From: Paramesorhizobium sp049065735
Lineage (GTDB): Bacteria > Pseudomonadota > Alphaproteobacteria > Rhizobiales > Rhizobiaceae
Length of the DNA: 18,963 bases
Direction: 5' to 3'
NCBI RefSeq assembly: GCF_049065735.1
Contig: NZ_JBAKHD010000019.1
Coordinates: 1-18,963 of the forward strand
This document shows positions 1-15,746 of this stretch, in pieces; within the stretch, counting starts at the first letter, position 1; each line of letters opens with the position of its first letter. The notes beneath the pieces are model-generated. The model searched no databases. It saw only the letters and a list, made by a program, of their open reading frames with translations, and had not been told where the DNA came from. The translations under genes were made by a program, and so were the position numbers.

Positions 1-149
1 TCCGGAGCGGCGTCGATCTGGTCATACGCCTTGAACTCACCGAAATACTTCGTGATCGCTGCCGTCAGCGACGTCTTGCCGTGGTCGACGTGACCGATCG
101 TGCCAATGTTCACATGCGGCTTCGTACGTTCAAACTTACTCTTCGCCAT
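1..149 (-). CDS. tuf: Elongation factor Tu, 5' part only (copy downstream of fusA)
   Basis: EF-Tu is the cytosolic GTPase that delivers aminoacyl-tRNA to the ribosomal A site. Only the first 49 codons lie in the window; the rest runs off the left edge. The protein begins MAKSKFERTKPHVNIGTIGH and carries the G1/P-loop motif GHVDHGKT at residues 19-26. The ATG at 147-149 follows a GGAG ribosome-binding site in a short spacer after fusA (stop at 211). It is therefore the last visible gene of the rpsL-rpsG-fusA-tuf (str) operon, the usual place for one tuf copy. The other end of the window holds the 3' end of a second tuf gene in the same orientation. Confidence 0.97.
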   Translation of the reverse strand, partial: MAKSKFERTKPHVNIGTIGHVDHGKTSLTAAITKYFGEFKAYDQIDAAP

Positions 150-210
150 TTGAGCTACTCCGTAATTTTAGCCTGCTCGGGCATTTGTGGATCAAGCGGA
201 ACCGAACAGG

Positions 211-2298
<2,088 letters not shown>

Positions 2299-2328
2299 GG
2301 TGGCTGCCTCTTTGAACAGGTTCGATGA

Positions 2329-2799
2329 TTACCAGCGGTAATGCGAGAATGCGCGGTTGGCTTCCGCCATGCGATGCGTGTCTTCACGCTTCTTCACAGC
2401 CGAGCCGCGATTGTTGGCGGCATCCATGAGCTCGCCGGACAGACGGTCGACCATCGTGGTCTCGTTGCGGCCACGAGCGGCATTGATGAGCCAGCGGATG
2501 GCAAGAGCCTGACGGCGCTCCGGACGAACATCGACCGGCACCTGATAGGTGGCGCCACCGACGCGGCGGGAGCGGACTTCGACGTGCGGAGCGACATTGT
2601 CCAGCGCCTGATGGAACAGCGCGACCGGCTCCTGCTTCGTCTTGGCCTCGACGGACTCAAGCGCGCCATAGACGATCTTTTCGGCGATCGACTTCTTGCC
2701 GTGCAGCATGACGGCATTCATGAACTTGGTGATGACAAGATCGCCGAACTTCGGATCCGGGTTGATCTCACGCTTTTCTGCTCTGTGGCGACGGGACAT
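2329..2799 (-). CDS. rpsG: 30S ribosomal protein S7
   Basis: S7 is a primary 16S rRNA-binding protein that nucleates assembly of the 30S head and lies near the E site. The 156-residue length is standard. The start MSRRHRAEKR and the conserved block RRVGGATYQVP and VRPERR are clear, and the protein ends AFSHYRW. It sits between rpsL and fusA as the second gene of the str operon. The ribosome-binding site before ATG 2797-2799 is weak (GAAAG). The 64-base rpsL–rpsG spacer contains a small CCGG hairpin. In E. coli S7 represses the str operon by binding the rpsL–rpsG spacer; similar control here is only inference. Confidence 0.98.
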   Translation of the reverse strand: MSRRHRAEKREINPDPKFGDLVITKFMNAVMLHGKKSIAEKIVYGALESVEAKTKQEPVALFHQALDNVAPHVEVRSRRVGGATYQVPVDVRPERRQALAIRWLINAARGRNETTMVDRLSGELMDAANNRGSAVKKREDTHRMAEANRAFSHYRW

Positions 2800-2863
2800 A
2801 ATTCAAGTCTTTCTAATTACATCGGGCTCAACTCGCCTTGCGGCGGCCGGTATCCCCGGAAAA

Positions 2864-3235
2864 TTACTTCGGACGCTTCGCACCGTATTTCGAGCGGCGC
2901 TGCTTGCGGTTCTTGACACCCTGCGTATCGAGCACGCCGCGGATGATGTGGTAGCGCACGCCGGGCAGGTCCTTGACGCGGCCGCCGCGGATCATGACAA
3001 CCGAGTGCTCCTGCAGGTTATGCCCCTCACCCGGGATATAGCCGATGACTTCGAAGCCATTGGTCAGACGCACCTTGGCGACTTTACGCAGCGCCGAGTT
3101 CGGCTTCTTCGGGGTCGTCGTGTAGACGCGGGTGCAAACACCACGCTTCTGCGGGTTCGCCTGGAGGGCGGGAACCTTATTGCGCTTCACCGGCGCAGTG
3201 CGCGGCTTGCGGATCAGCTGGTTTACGGTAGGCAT
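2864..3235 (-). CDS. rpsL: 30S ribosomal protein S12
   Basis: S12 lies at the 30S decoding centre and influences translational accuracy. The 123-residue protein begins MPTVNQLIRKPR and contains the conserved decoding loops TTPKKPNSAL and GRVKDLPGVRYH. The lysines whose replacement gives streptomycin resistance in other bacteria (E. coli K43 and K88) are both present, so the visible allele looks wild type. The ATG at 3233-3235 is preceded by the strong ribosome-binding site GAGGAAGG. This is the first gene of the str operon, with a leader of about 235 bases from a promoter at 3479-3507. Confidence 0.98.
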   Translation of the reverse strand: MPTVNQLIRKPRTAPVKRNKVPALQANPQKRGVCTRVYTTTPKKPNSALRKVAKVRLTNGFEVIGYIPGEGHNLQEHSVVMIRGGRVKDLPGVRYHIIRGVLDTQGVKNRKQRRSKYGAKRPK

Positions 3236-3309
3236 TCAACCTTCCTCTTTTACAATCTCGTATCTCTGCCCCACAAGGGCCGTTCCACCGCCATGATCAT
3301 GCACAAGAT

Positions 3310-3342
3310 CGGGCTAAAACCGCCTTTTCAGCGGCTCGCCCG
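3310..3342 (-). promoter_or_regulatory. Nested stem-loop in the str operon leader
   Basis: On the minus strand the leader contains an outer CGGGC/GCCCG pairing that encloses an inner CCGC/GCGG hairpin followed by TTTTA. It lies about 75 bases before the rpsL start. It could be a partial attenuator or an RNA landmark for control of the operon. Each stem is only 4-5 base pairs, so the structure is modest and no known family is recognised. The rest of the leader (3236-3472) shows no other strong signal apart from the rpsL ribosome-binding site. Confidence 0.35.
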
Positions 3343-3478
3343 AACAAAAGCAGAGGAAGCTCATCGCTTCATGCGCACAGCAATGTTGCATGTCGGTCGT
3401 AAAACGAACCCTGTTTGAGACGAACTCCAGAGCGCGTCGCTCCGAAACAGCCAGCCTCACATCGGCTCAGATGGGCTG

Positions 3479-3507
3479 CTGATACGTCTTCCCCCGCTCC
3501 GCGTCAA
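3479..3507 (-). promoter_or_regulatory. Promoter of the str operon (rpsL-rpsG-fusA-tuf)
   Basis: On the minus strand a TTGACG -35 box (3502-3507, in the context CTTGAC) is separated by exactly 17 bases from a TATCAG -10 box (3479-3484). This matches the primary sigma factor consensus of alphaproteobacteria. Transcription would begin near 3472 and run through a leader of about 235 bases into rpsL. This promoter separates str operon expression from rpoBC, which ends at its own terminator 2.5 kb upstream. The stretch 3508-3642 upstream of the box shows nothing else convincing. Confidence 0.75.
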
Positions 3508-3696
3508 GTCCGGAGGTTAAGAATTTAGCCGAAAAGGCCGGAAAACGTGCAGTTCAAACCCGCCGCGACAGAATATGGTCATGCGTGAGCCGGATTCAAC
3601 CCATTATTTCGGTTGTAACTGCCAGTTCCTGTTTATTCTGTCATGGAAATCGGAATAGACTCACCCTCGCAACCGCCACAAAAGAAAGAATCGTCC

Positions 3697-3984
3697 ATGG
3701 CGCCCAACGCGAATACACCGAAAGAGGTTTTCCTCATCATTGCCGATGTCTGGAAAGACAAGGACAGCGATCCCATCCTCGTGCATCTGCTCCTGACGGC
3801 CGGCGGCGAGGAAGACATCGTGACCACGGCGCTCAACATCCTCGCCGACCAGGATTACGAGGAAGCGGAAGTGACCGAGGTCGGAACCATAACCGAGGAG
3901 CCAGAGGAAGAGCCCTACAAGAGCGCCTGGAAGACGGCCCTCAGCGGAGAGGCGGCGCTGATCGAGTTCGAGGGAGACGAGTGA
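3697..3984 (+). CDS. Small acidic protein of unknown function
   Basis: This reading frame of 95 codons lies divergent from the str operon. I do not recognise the family. The N-terminal half looks like an ordinary alpha/beta fold (KEVFLIIADVWKDKD, then HLLLTAGGEEDIV). A very acidic stretch follows (EEAEVTEVG, then EEPEEEPYKSAW), and the chain ends IEFEGDE. No signal peptide or membrane segment is visible. The ATG at 3697 is preferred because AAAGAAAGAA lies just before it and the conserved-looking chain begins there. An in-frame ATG at 3643 would add 18 residues but has no ribosome-binding site. Codon use resembles the neighbouring genes, so it may be native rather than imported. A weak promoter could lie in 3600-3640, but I cannot define it. 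Confidence 0.7.
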   Translation: MAPNANTPKEVFLIIADVWKDKDSDPILVHLLLTAGGEEDIVTTALNILADQDYEEAEVTEVGTITEEPEEEPYKSAWKTALSGEAALIEFEGDE

Positions 3985-4012
3985 TAGGGCGCGCAGCGCG
4001 TTGAAGATTTGA

Positions 4013-4058
4013 CGCGTGATCGCCGGCGCACAGAGAAGAAGGCGCTGCCGATCACGCG
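4013..4058. other. Inverted repeat overlapping the end of higA
   Basis: The perfect 10-base arms CGCGTGATCG (4013-4022) and CGATCACGCG (4049-4058) flank a 26-base centre that itself holds short GCGC pairings. The antitoxin stop codon (4052-4054) lies inside the right arm. The hairpin sits between the convergent ends of the acidic hypothetical gene and higBA, where a bidirectional terminator would be useful. There is no run of T on either side, so a canonical rho-independent terminator is not supported. Confidence 0.4.
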
Positions 4059-4363
4059 GCGTGCAGCGTGGGAATATGCGAGACATCCACTTCCCGCTCC
4101 GCGTGCCAAGTGTCATGCGCAGCCTGCATACGCACCCAGGACTCCGCGCTTCCCCCAAACATCTTGCTGATACGAACCGCCATAGCGGGCGTGAGCGGGC
4201 GGCGCTCATCGAGGATGTCATAGAGCTGCTGCCGGGAAATTCCGAGCAACCGGGCGATCTCGGTCTTCGACTTTCCAACGGCGGGGATGATATCTTCACG
4301 AAGCAACTCACCCGGATGCGTCGGGCACCGGTTTGGATCACGAATGGCAGCGTACTCAGTCAT
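4052..4363 (-). CDS. higA: HigA-family antitoxin (addiction-module HTH protein)
   Basis: This is the DNA-binding antitoxin of a type II toxin–antitoxin pair; it neutralises the HigB/RelE-like mRNA interferase and represses the shared promoter. The 103 residues match the family. HPGE occurs at 16-19, the typical N-terminal signature, followed by an XRE-type helix-turn-helix at about 31-51 (KSKTEIARLLGISRQQLYDI). Then comes RPLTPAMAVRISKMFG, and the C-terminal region has GSAESWVRMQAAHD. The ATG at 4361-4363 has an ideal AGGAGG ribosome-binding site and lies 9 bases after the toxin stop, the usual toxin-first order of higBA. The reading frame is intact, unlike its neighbours. Whether it still has an active toxin to oppose is doubtful (see the next gene). 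Confidence 0.92.
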   Translation of the reverse strand: MTEYAAIRDPNRCPTHPGELLREDIIPAVGKSKTEIARLLGISRQQLYDILDERRPLTPAMAVRISKMFGGSAESWVRMQAAHDTWHAEREVDVSHIPTLHAA

Positions 4364-4372
4364 TGAAGCCTC

Positions 4373-4651
4373 CTAGTGATATTGCTCGAAATCGATATGG
4401 CAGGCGTGGCCATCTTCGAACTCGAATGTAATGCACCATGGCCTATTTACATGGACGGTATAGCGAACCGGGTTGAAGCCTTTCAAAGCGTGGAACTCGA
4501 AACCAGGAACATTCATATCTTCCGGCTGTTGGGCTATATTCAGCGCATCAAGACGGCGAAGGATGCGGCGATGCATCTTGGCATCGATTTTCGCCGTCCG
4601 GCCTTTGCTCCAGAGTTCTTCGAGCGCCTTACTTCTGAAAGACCTGATTAT
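4373..4651 (-). CDS. higB: HigB/RelE-family toxin, start codon replaced by AUA
   Basis: HigB toxins are small ribosome-dependent endoribonucleases that cut translated mRNA. The frame encodes IRSFRSKALEELWSKGRT at the N terminus and ends in CHIDFEQYH, both typical of the family, giving 92 codons. The expected initiator is the codon at 4649-4651, which reads ATA. No ATG, GTG or TTG occurs in this frame between there and the upstream TGA stop. The first ATG in frame is at 4574-4576 and would give only 67 residues, losing the first helix, and it has no ribosome-binding site. The gene is therefore either silenced by start loss or translated poorly from AUA. Its body has no other frameshift or stop. 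The partner antitoxin lies 9 bases downstream. Confidence 0.7.
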   Translation of the reverse strand: MIRSFRSKALEELWSKGRTAKIDAKMHRRILRRLDALNIAQQPEDMNVPGFEFHALKGFNPVRYTVHVNRPWCITFEFEDGHACHIDFEQYH

Positions 4652-4656
4652 TGACG

Positions 4657-4699
4657 TAAGGTAGCGCTTTACATGTAGCTGTCAAGCGTTGCTTTACAT
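4657..4699 (-). promoter_or_regulatory. Probable higBA promoter and operator
   Basis: On the minus strand a perfect TTGACA -35 box (4680-4685) is followed at 16 bases by TACCTT (4658-4663) as a weak -10. Two direct copies of ATGTAAAGC lie at 4691-4699 and 4666-4674, on either side of the -35 box, where the HigA antitoxin would be expected to bind. The inferred transcription start falls at about 4651, the first base of the toxin's initiator codon, implying a leaderless mRNA. The spacer 4700-4761 upstream holds only a weak AAAGGC/GCCTTT hairpin (4725-4743). Confidence 0.5.
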
Positions 4700-4761
4700 T
4701 CGACCCGAACCAACCAGCCGCAGCAAAGGCTGACACGGCCTTTCATCTCCTCCGTCCCTTA

Positions 4762-4991
4762 TCAAGGCGCGAGTTTCTTCGCTAACCGCACGCCCGGTCC
4801 GCTGCCATTATCCGGGATGAACTGCCAGCGCCCTCTAAAACGCTGCGCAGATGATCAACAGTTGTCTGCTTCAGCTCCTCTCCACGCTCGAACCGGACAA
4901 TCGTGTTGGTCGAGACTTCGGCCAGCTTTGCTAGCTCCAGCATTCCCAAGCGAAGCGCAGCGCGGGCCATTCGGCACTGCACAGGCAGCAT
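4762..4991 (-). pseudogene. Short XRE-family HTH regulator, frameshifted near the C terminus
   Basis: The first 50 or so codons encode a small helix-turn-helix protein (MLPVQCRMARAALRLGMLEL, then LAKLAEVSTNTIVRFERGEE), a single XRE-type DNA-binding domain. After LEGAG the annotated frame runs into unrelated residues and stops at 4782. Shifting frame just after the GGC glycine codon restores FIPDNGSGPGVRLAKKLAP and a stop at 4762-4764, which matches the usual ending of this family. Loss of 1 or 4 bases explains the shift. The truncated 69-residue product keeps the whole DNA-binding domain and may still function. It starts 7 bases after the stop of the upstream ribbon-helix-helix gene, so the two look cotranscribed. 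Targets are unknown. Confidence 0.7.
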
Positions 4992-4998
4992 CGCTTTT

Positions 4999-5292
4999 TC
5001 AATGCCCGTTAGAGCCGTCGGACGATTGTTCGAAGTTTAGTCCCAATTCCACCAAACGTCGTACTGCCTCCGATCTAGTAGGAAGATCGGATTGGCTGCG
5101 ACGCCAGCCATCGATCCTTGCCAGCAGTTCAGCCGACAGGCGCAACTCAAAGCGTTCCGTTTTTAACTCGGGGGTATTTGATGGGTTTGATAATGGGCTA
5201 TTCCGTAATGTACGGTATGTACGTAAACTAGATTTGTCGATTTGCGACCGAGCAGAGTGCGCCGACACTCCGCCCGGCCTGACCACAATCAA
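4999..5292 (-). CDS. Ribbon-helix-helix DNA-binding protein, start uncertain or lost
   Basis: The C-terminal half is a clear ribbon-helix-helix domain of the Arc/CopG type: strand RFELRL (47-52), helix ELLARIDGWRR (55-65), then TRSEAVRRLVELGL (72-85). Such proteins bind DNA as dimers and often repress their own promoters. The first 45 residues from ATG 5290-5292 look non-coding: residues 24-30 are encoded by an operator-like repeat (5203-5223). The domain would normally begin a few residues before RFEL, but no ATG, GTG or TTG occurs in frame between 5155 and 5200. The start has therefore been lost, or a long unusual N terminus is made. It precedes the frameshifted XRE gene on the same strand and diverges from the pseudogene at 5313. 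Confidence 0.6.
   Translation of the reverse strand: MIVVRPGGVSAHSARSQIDKSSLRTYRTLRNSPLSNPSNTPELKTERFELRLSAELLARIDGWRRSQSDLPTRSEAVRRLVELGLNFEQSSDGSNGH
5203..5223. promoter_or_regulatory. Operator-like repeat between divergent genes
   Basis: The plus strand carries the perfect palindrome CCGTA-ATG-TACGG (5203-5215) and two direct copies of ATGTACG nine bases apart (5208-5214 and 5217-5223). On the plus strand TTGATA (about 5187-5192) lies 18 bases before TACGGT, so the repeat would overlap the promoter of the pseudogene at 5313. Short repeats of this sort suit a dimeric ribbon-helix-helix repressor, and such a gene lies immediately alongside. The assignment is inference. Confidence 0.45.
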
Positions 5293-5312
5293 GCTGTTTA
5301 GGAGCTCAGATC

Positions 5313-5971
5313 ATGGTTGATTCTGACAATAACACGACTTTGCCCTCCGTCACGCGTCGGATGTTGCTGACGGGCACGATGGCGACCGCGGCGATGTTGT
5401 CGGTTGAACATGGCGCGGACGCAACCGAGGCGCTGGCGGCTAATGCCGCTCCCGACCCAGCGATGGAACTCTGGCGCGCGTGAAAGACCGTCTGTCTCGA
5501 CACCGCCGCTTTGTGCGAGAAGCAGCAGCGTCTCGAGACTCAACTGGTCCAAACCATCGGCTTTCCGCATGCGAAGGTCTATCTGCCGGATGAAGATGCG
5601 ACCTTCTCAATCTGGTGGCAGGGCAATATCGGGGATTATTTCGGACCCGACCCCGCCTTCCGATATCCGCGTCGAGGCCGAGGCTGAACTTGCCGCCCAT
5701 TGGGCTCGCTGGGACGCCGAGGATGAACGCATCGGCTATCCGCCGCCAGGCAAGCGGAGCGGATTGCCGCTACCCGAGAGCAGGGACTGCTGGACGCCCT
5801 GACGGCCACGCCCGCCACGACACTGCAGGCGTAGCGGGCAAGCTCGATGCTGCCTTGCGCGAGGGCGAATATTTCGAGGACTGCACGGACTTTCCCTGGC
5901 CGCTGATACGCTCGGCGCTGGGTGACATTCTCCGTATCGTGCGGAATGGGGTGGTGGCGGTTGCCACCTGA
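5313..5971 (+). pseudogene. Degenerate hypothetical gene (one nonsense codon, three frameshifts)
   Basis: The gene starts at ATG 5313 behind AGGAGCTC. Its N terminus has TRRMLLTGTMATAAML, resembling a twin-arginine signal (R15-R16 plus a hydrophobic run). The frame meets TGA at 5481-5483 (codon 57, probably once TGG for tryptophan). Coding-like sequence continues in the same frame (TAALCEKQQRLETQLVQTIG and WWQGNIGDYFGPDPAF). It shifts at about 5660 (DIRVEAEAELAAHWARWDAE), again near 5748 (QAERIAATREQGLLDAL) and again near 5829 (VAGKLDAALREGEYFED, then FPWPLIRSALGDILRI), ending at TGA 5969-5971. Together these make one protein of about 218 residues. From memory it resembles uncharacterised Rhizobiales proteins; no function is known to me. 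Confidence 0.75.
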
Positions 5972-5982
5972 TCAACGCCAAT

Positions 5983-6010
5983 AAAAAAGCCGCCCGGAGG
6001 CGGCTTTTTT
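5983..6010 (-). terminator. Rho-independent terminator after rpoC (works in both directions)
   Basis: A perfect hairpin AAAAAAGCCGCC (5983-5994), loop CGGA and GGCGGCTTTTTT (5999-6010) lies 7 bases after the rpoC stop codon. The minus strand reads GC-rich stem then six T, a canonical terminator for the rpoBC transcript. Because the arms are mirror images it would equally stop plus-strand transcription from the pseudogene that ends at 5971. Confidence 0.93.
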
Positions 6011-6017
6011 GGGTTTT

Positions 6018-10220
<4,203 letters not shown>

Positions 10221-10289
10221 GCCGTTCTCCTTATCGGGGTCCTTCGTAACCCCCGTTTGAATTCCGTGACGCCCTCGCTGCGCTCGGAA

Positions 10290-10365
10290 GGGGAGTAAGA
10301 GAATAGGGGAGTAAGGGAATATGTCCTCAAAAACATACTCCCATACTCCCTTACTCCCCTACTCC
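10290..10365. repeat. Long imperfect inverted repeat of GGGAGTA units in the rpoB–rpoC spacer
   Basis: The left arm (10290-10323) is built of GGGGAGTAAG-like units and the right arm (10334-10365) of their complements (CATACTCCC, TTACTCCCC). Aligned over 32 positions the arms differ at about six, with a 10-base loop TCCTCAAAAA. The transcript would fold into one long stem between two essential cistrons. It could be an RNase III processing site or a mobile palindromic element. I have an impression that similar GGGAGTA blocks occur in other rhizobial intergenic regions but could not check. The rest of the 203-base spacer contains only the rpoC ribosome-binding site. Confidence 0.8.
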
Positions 10366-10423
10366 ATCTCTCATAAGCCAAAGGGCCAAGCGAGGGGCAG
10401 CAACGCCCCTCACCTCTTCATCC

Positions 10424-14566
<4,143 letters not shown>

Positions 14567-14642
14567 CGTCGCTCCTCGTTCTATCGCCTTGCGGCTGTTT
14601 CGTGCCTTGCGGCCTCTGGTCATCTAAACGGGACAAAACCCG

Positions 14643-14672
14643 TTTCCTGACAGCCCCCGAACTGTCAGGAAA
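14643..14672 (-). terminator. Attenuator-like hairpin upstream of rpoB
   Basis: A perfect 11-base-pair stem TTTCCTGACAG / CTGTCAGGAAA encloses an 8-base loop. On the minus strand it is followed by CGGGTTTTG, a short T run 4 bases after the stem. It lies 77 bases before the rpoB start, within the rplL–rpoB spacer. In E. coli a partial terminator and an RNase III site lie in the same spacer and set the ratio of ribosomal protein to polymerase transcripts, so an equivalent role is plausible. Confidence 0.6.
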
Positions 14673-14718
14673 AGGGTTCAGCACCACTTCTCTTCCCGCC
14701 TTTTGCCCAGTTTTAACC

Positions 14719-14739
14719 CCGGAAAGACCATATTTCCGG
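14719..14739 (-). promoter_or_regulatory. Second stem-loop in the rplL–rpoB spacer
   Basis: The perfect 7-base-pair stem CCGGAAA / TTTCCGG has a 7-base loop. It lies midway between the rplL-proximal hairpin and the rpoB-proximal attenuator. On its own it is unremarkable; as the middle one of three perfect stems in a 233-base spacer it supports a structured intercistronic RNA. Confidence 0.5.
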
Positions 14740-14758
14740 TGCCTAAACAGGCGGAAAC

Positions 14759-14783
14759 CGGCGGATGGAAAGCCCATCCGCCG
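14759..14783. terminator. Strong hairpin immediately after rplL
   Basis: A 10-base-pair perfect stem CGGCGGATGG / CCATCCGCCG with a 5-base loop lies 16 bases beyond the rplL stop codon. On the minus (coding) strand it is followed by GTTTCC, a poor T run, so read-through into rpoB is expected. On the plus strand it is followed by AATTTTTT and would be a canonical terminator of antisense transcription. It may also protect the 3' end of the abundant rplJL mRNA. Confidence 0.65.
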
Positions 14784-14799
14784 AATTTTTTCGCCGAAC

Positions 14800-15177
<378 letters not shown>

Positions 15178-15227
15178 TTTAGATTTCCTTTACGAGGTTT
15201 GAACTTAAAGAGCAGCGAGAAACGGCC

Positions 15228-15746
15228 TTACGCCGCCTCGTTCTTCCGGGCATAGGCACCGATAACGCGGGCGATCTGGCCCGCCGGCGCGCTGGTGAGC
15301 ACTGCGAGACGCTGAGCCGGGGTCTGGATCATACCAACCAGCTTTGCGCGCAGTTCGTCGAGCGACGGCAGCGAGGCAAGCGACTTGACGCCATCGGCGT
15401 TCAGCGTCGTGGACCCCATTGCACCGCCGAGGATGACGAGCTTGTCGTTACCCTTGGCGAACTCGACGGCCACCTTCGGAGCCGTAATCGGATCGGTCGA
15501 ATAGGCAACGAGCGTCTGTCCGGTGAACAGATCAGCCATGCCTTCCGATTCCGTGCCCTGAAGAGCGATCTTGGCAAGGCGGTTTTTCGCGACTTTAACG
15601 GTGCCACCGGCAGCGCGCATTTTGGAACGAAGATCGTTCATCTGCGCCACGGTGAGACCGGAATAGTGGGCCACGACGACCGAACCGGACTCCTTGAAGA
15701 CCCCGTTCAGCCACGCGACGAATTCGCGCTTTTCCGCTTTTTCCAC
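15228..15746 (-). CDS. rplJ: 50S ribosomal protein L10 (GTG start)
   Basis: L10 anchors the L7/L12 dimers to 23S rRNA at the base of the stalk. The 172 residues have the family features: EKREFVAWLNGVFKESGSVV, HYSGLTVAQMNDLRSKMR, KVAKNRLAKIAL, and a C-terminal helix ending AYARKNEAA that binds L12. The start codon is GTG at 15744-15746, behind GGAGAGAGACA; no better ATG is present. It follows a 354-base spacer with several stem-loops. In well-studied bacteria L10 with L12 represses its own translation by binding this leader; the same control is likely but not shown here. Confidence 0.97.
   Translation of the reverse strand: MEKAEKREFVAWLNGVFKESGSVVVAHYSGLTVAQMNDLRSKMRAAGGTVKVAKNRLAKIALQGTESEGMADLFTGQTLVAYSTDPITAPKVAVEFAKGNDKLVILGGAMGSTTLNADGVKSLASLPSLDELRAKLVGMIQTPAQRLAVLTSAPAGQIARVIGAYARKNEAA

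Noticed and set aside
3292..3418. A 41-codon plus-strand frame opposite the str leader
   Set aside because: It has no ribosome-binding site or promoter on that strand. It is better explained as the reverse of the rpsL leader.
10290..10365. Possible CRISPR-like array of GGGAGTA units
   Set aside because: The units are 7-8 bases with no spacers and occur in opposite orientation in the two arms. It is a hairpin, not an array.
14567..14623. Extended RpoB start 19 residues upstream
   Set aside because: The internal ATG at 14566 has a GAGGAG site and the known family N terminus; the extension is arginine-rich leader sequence.
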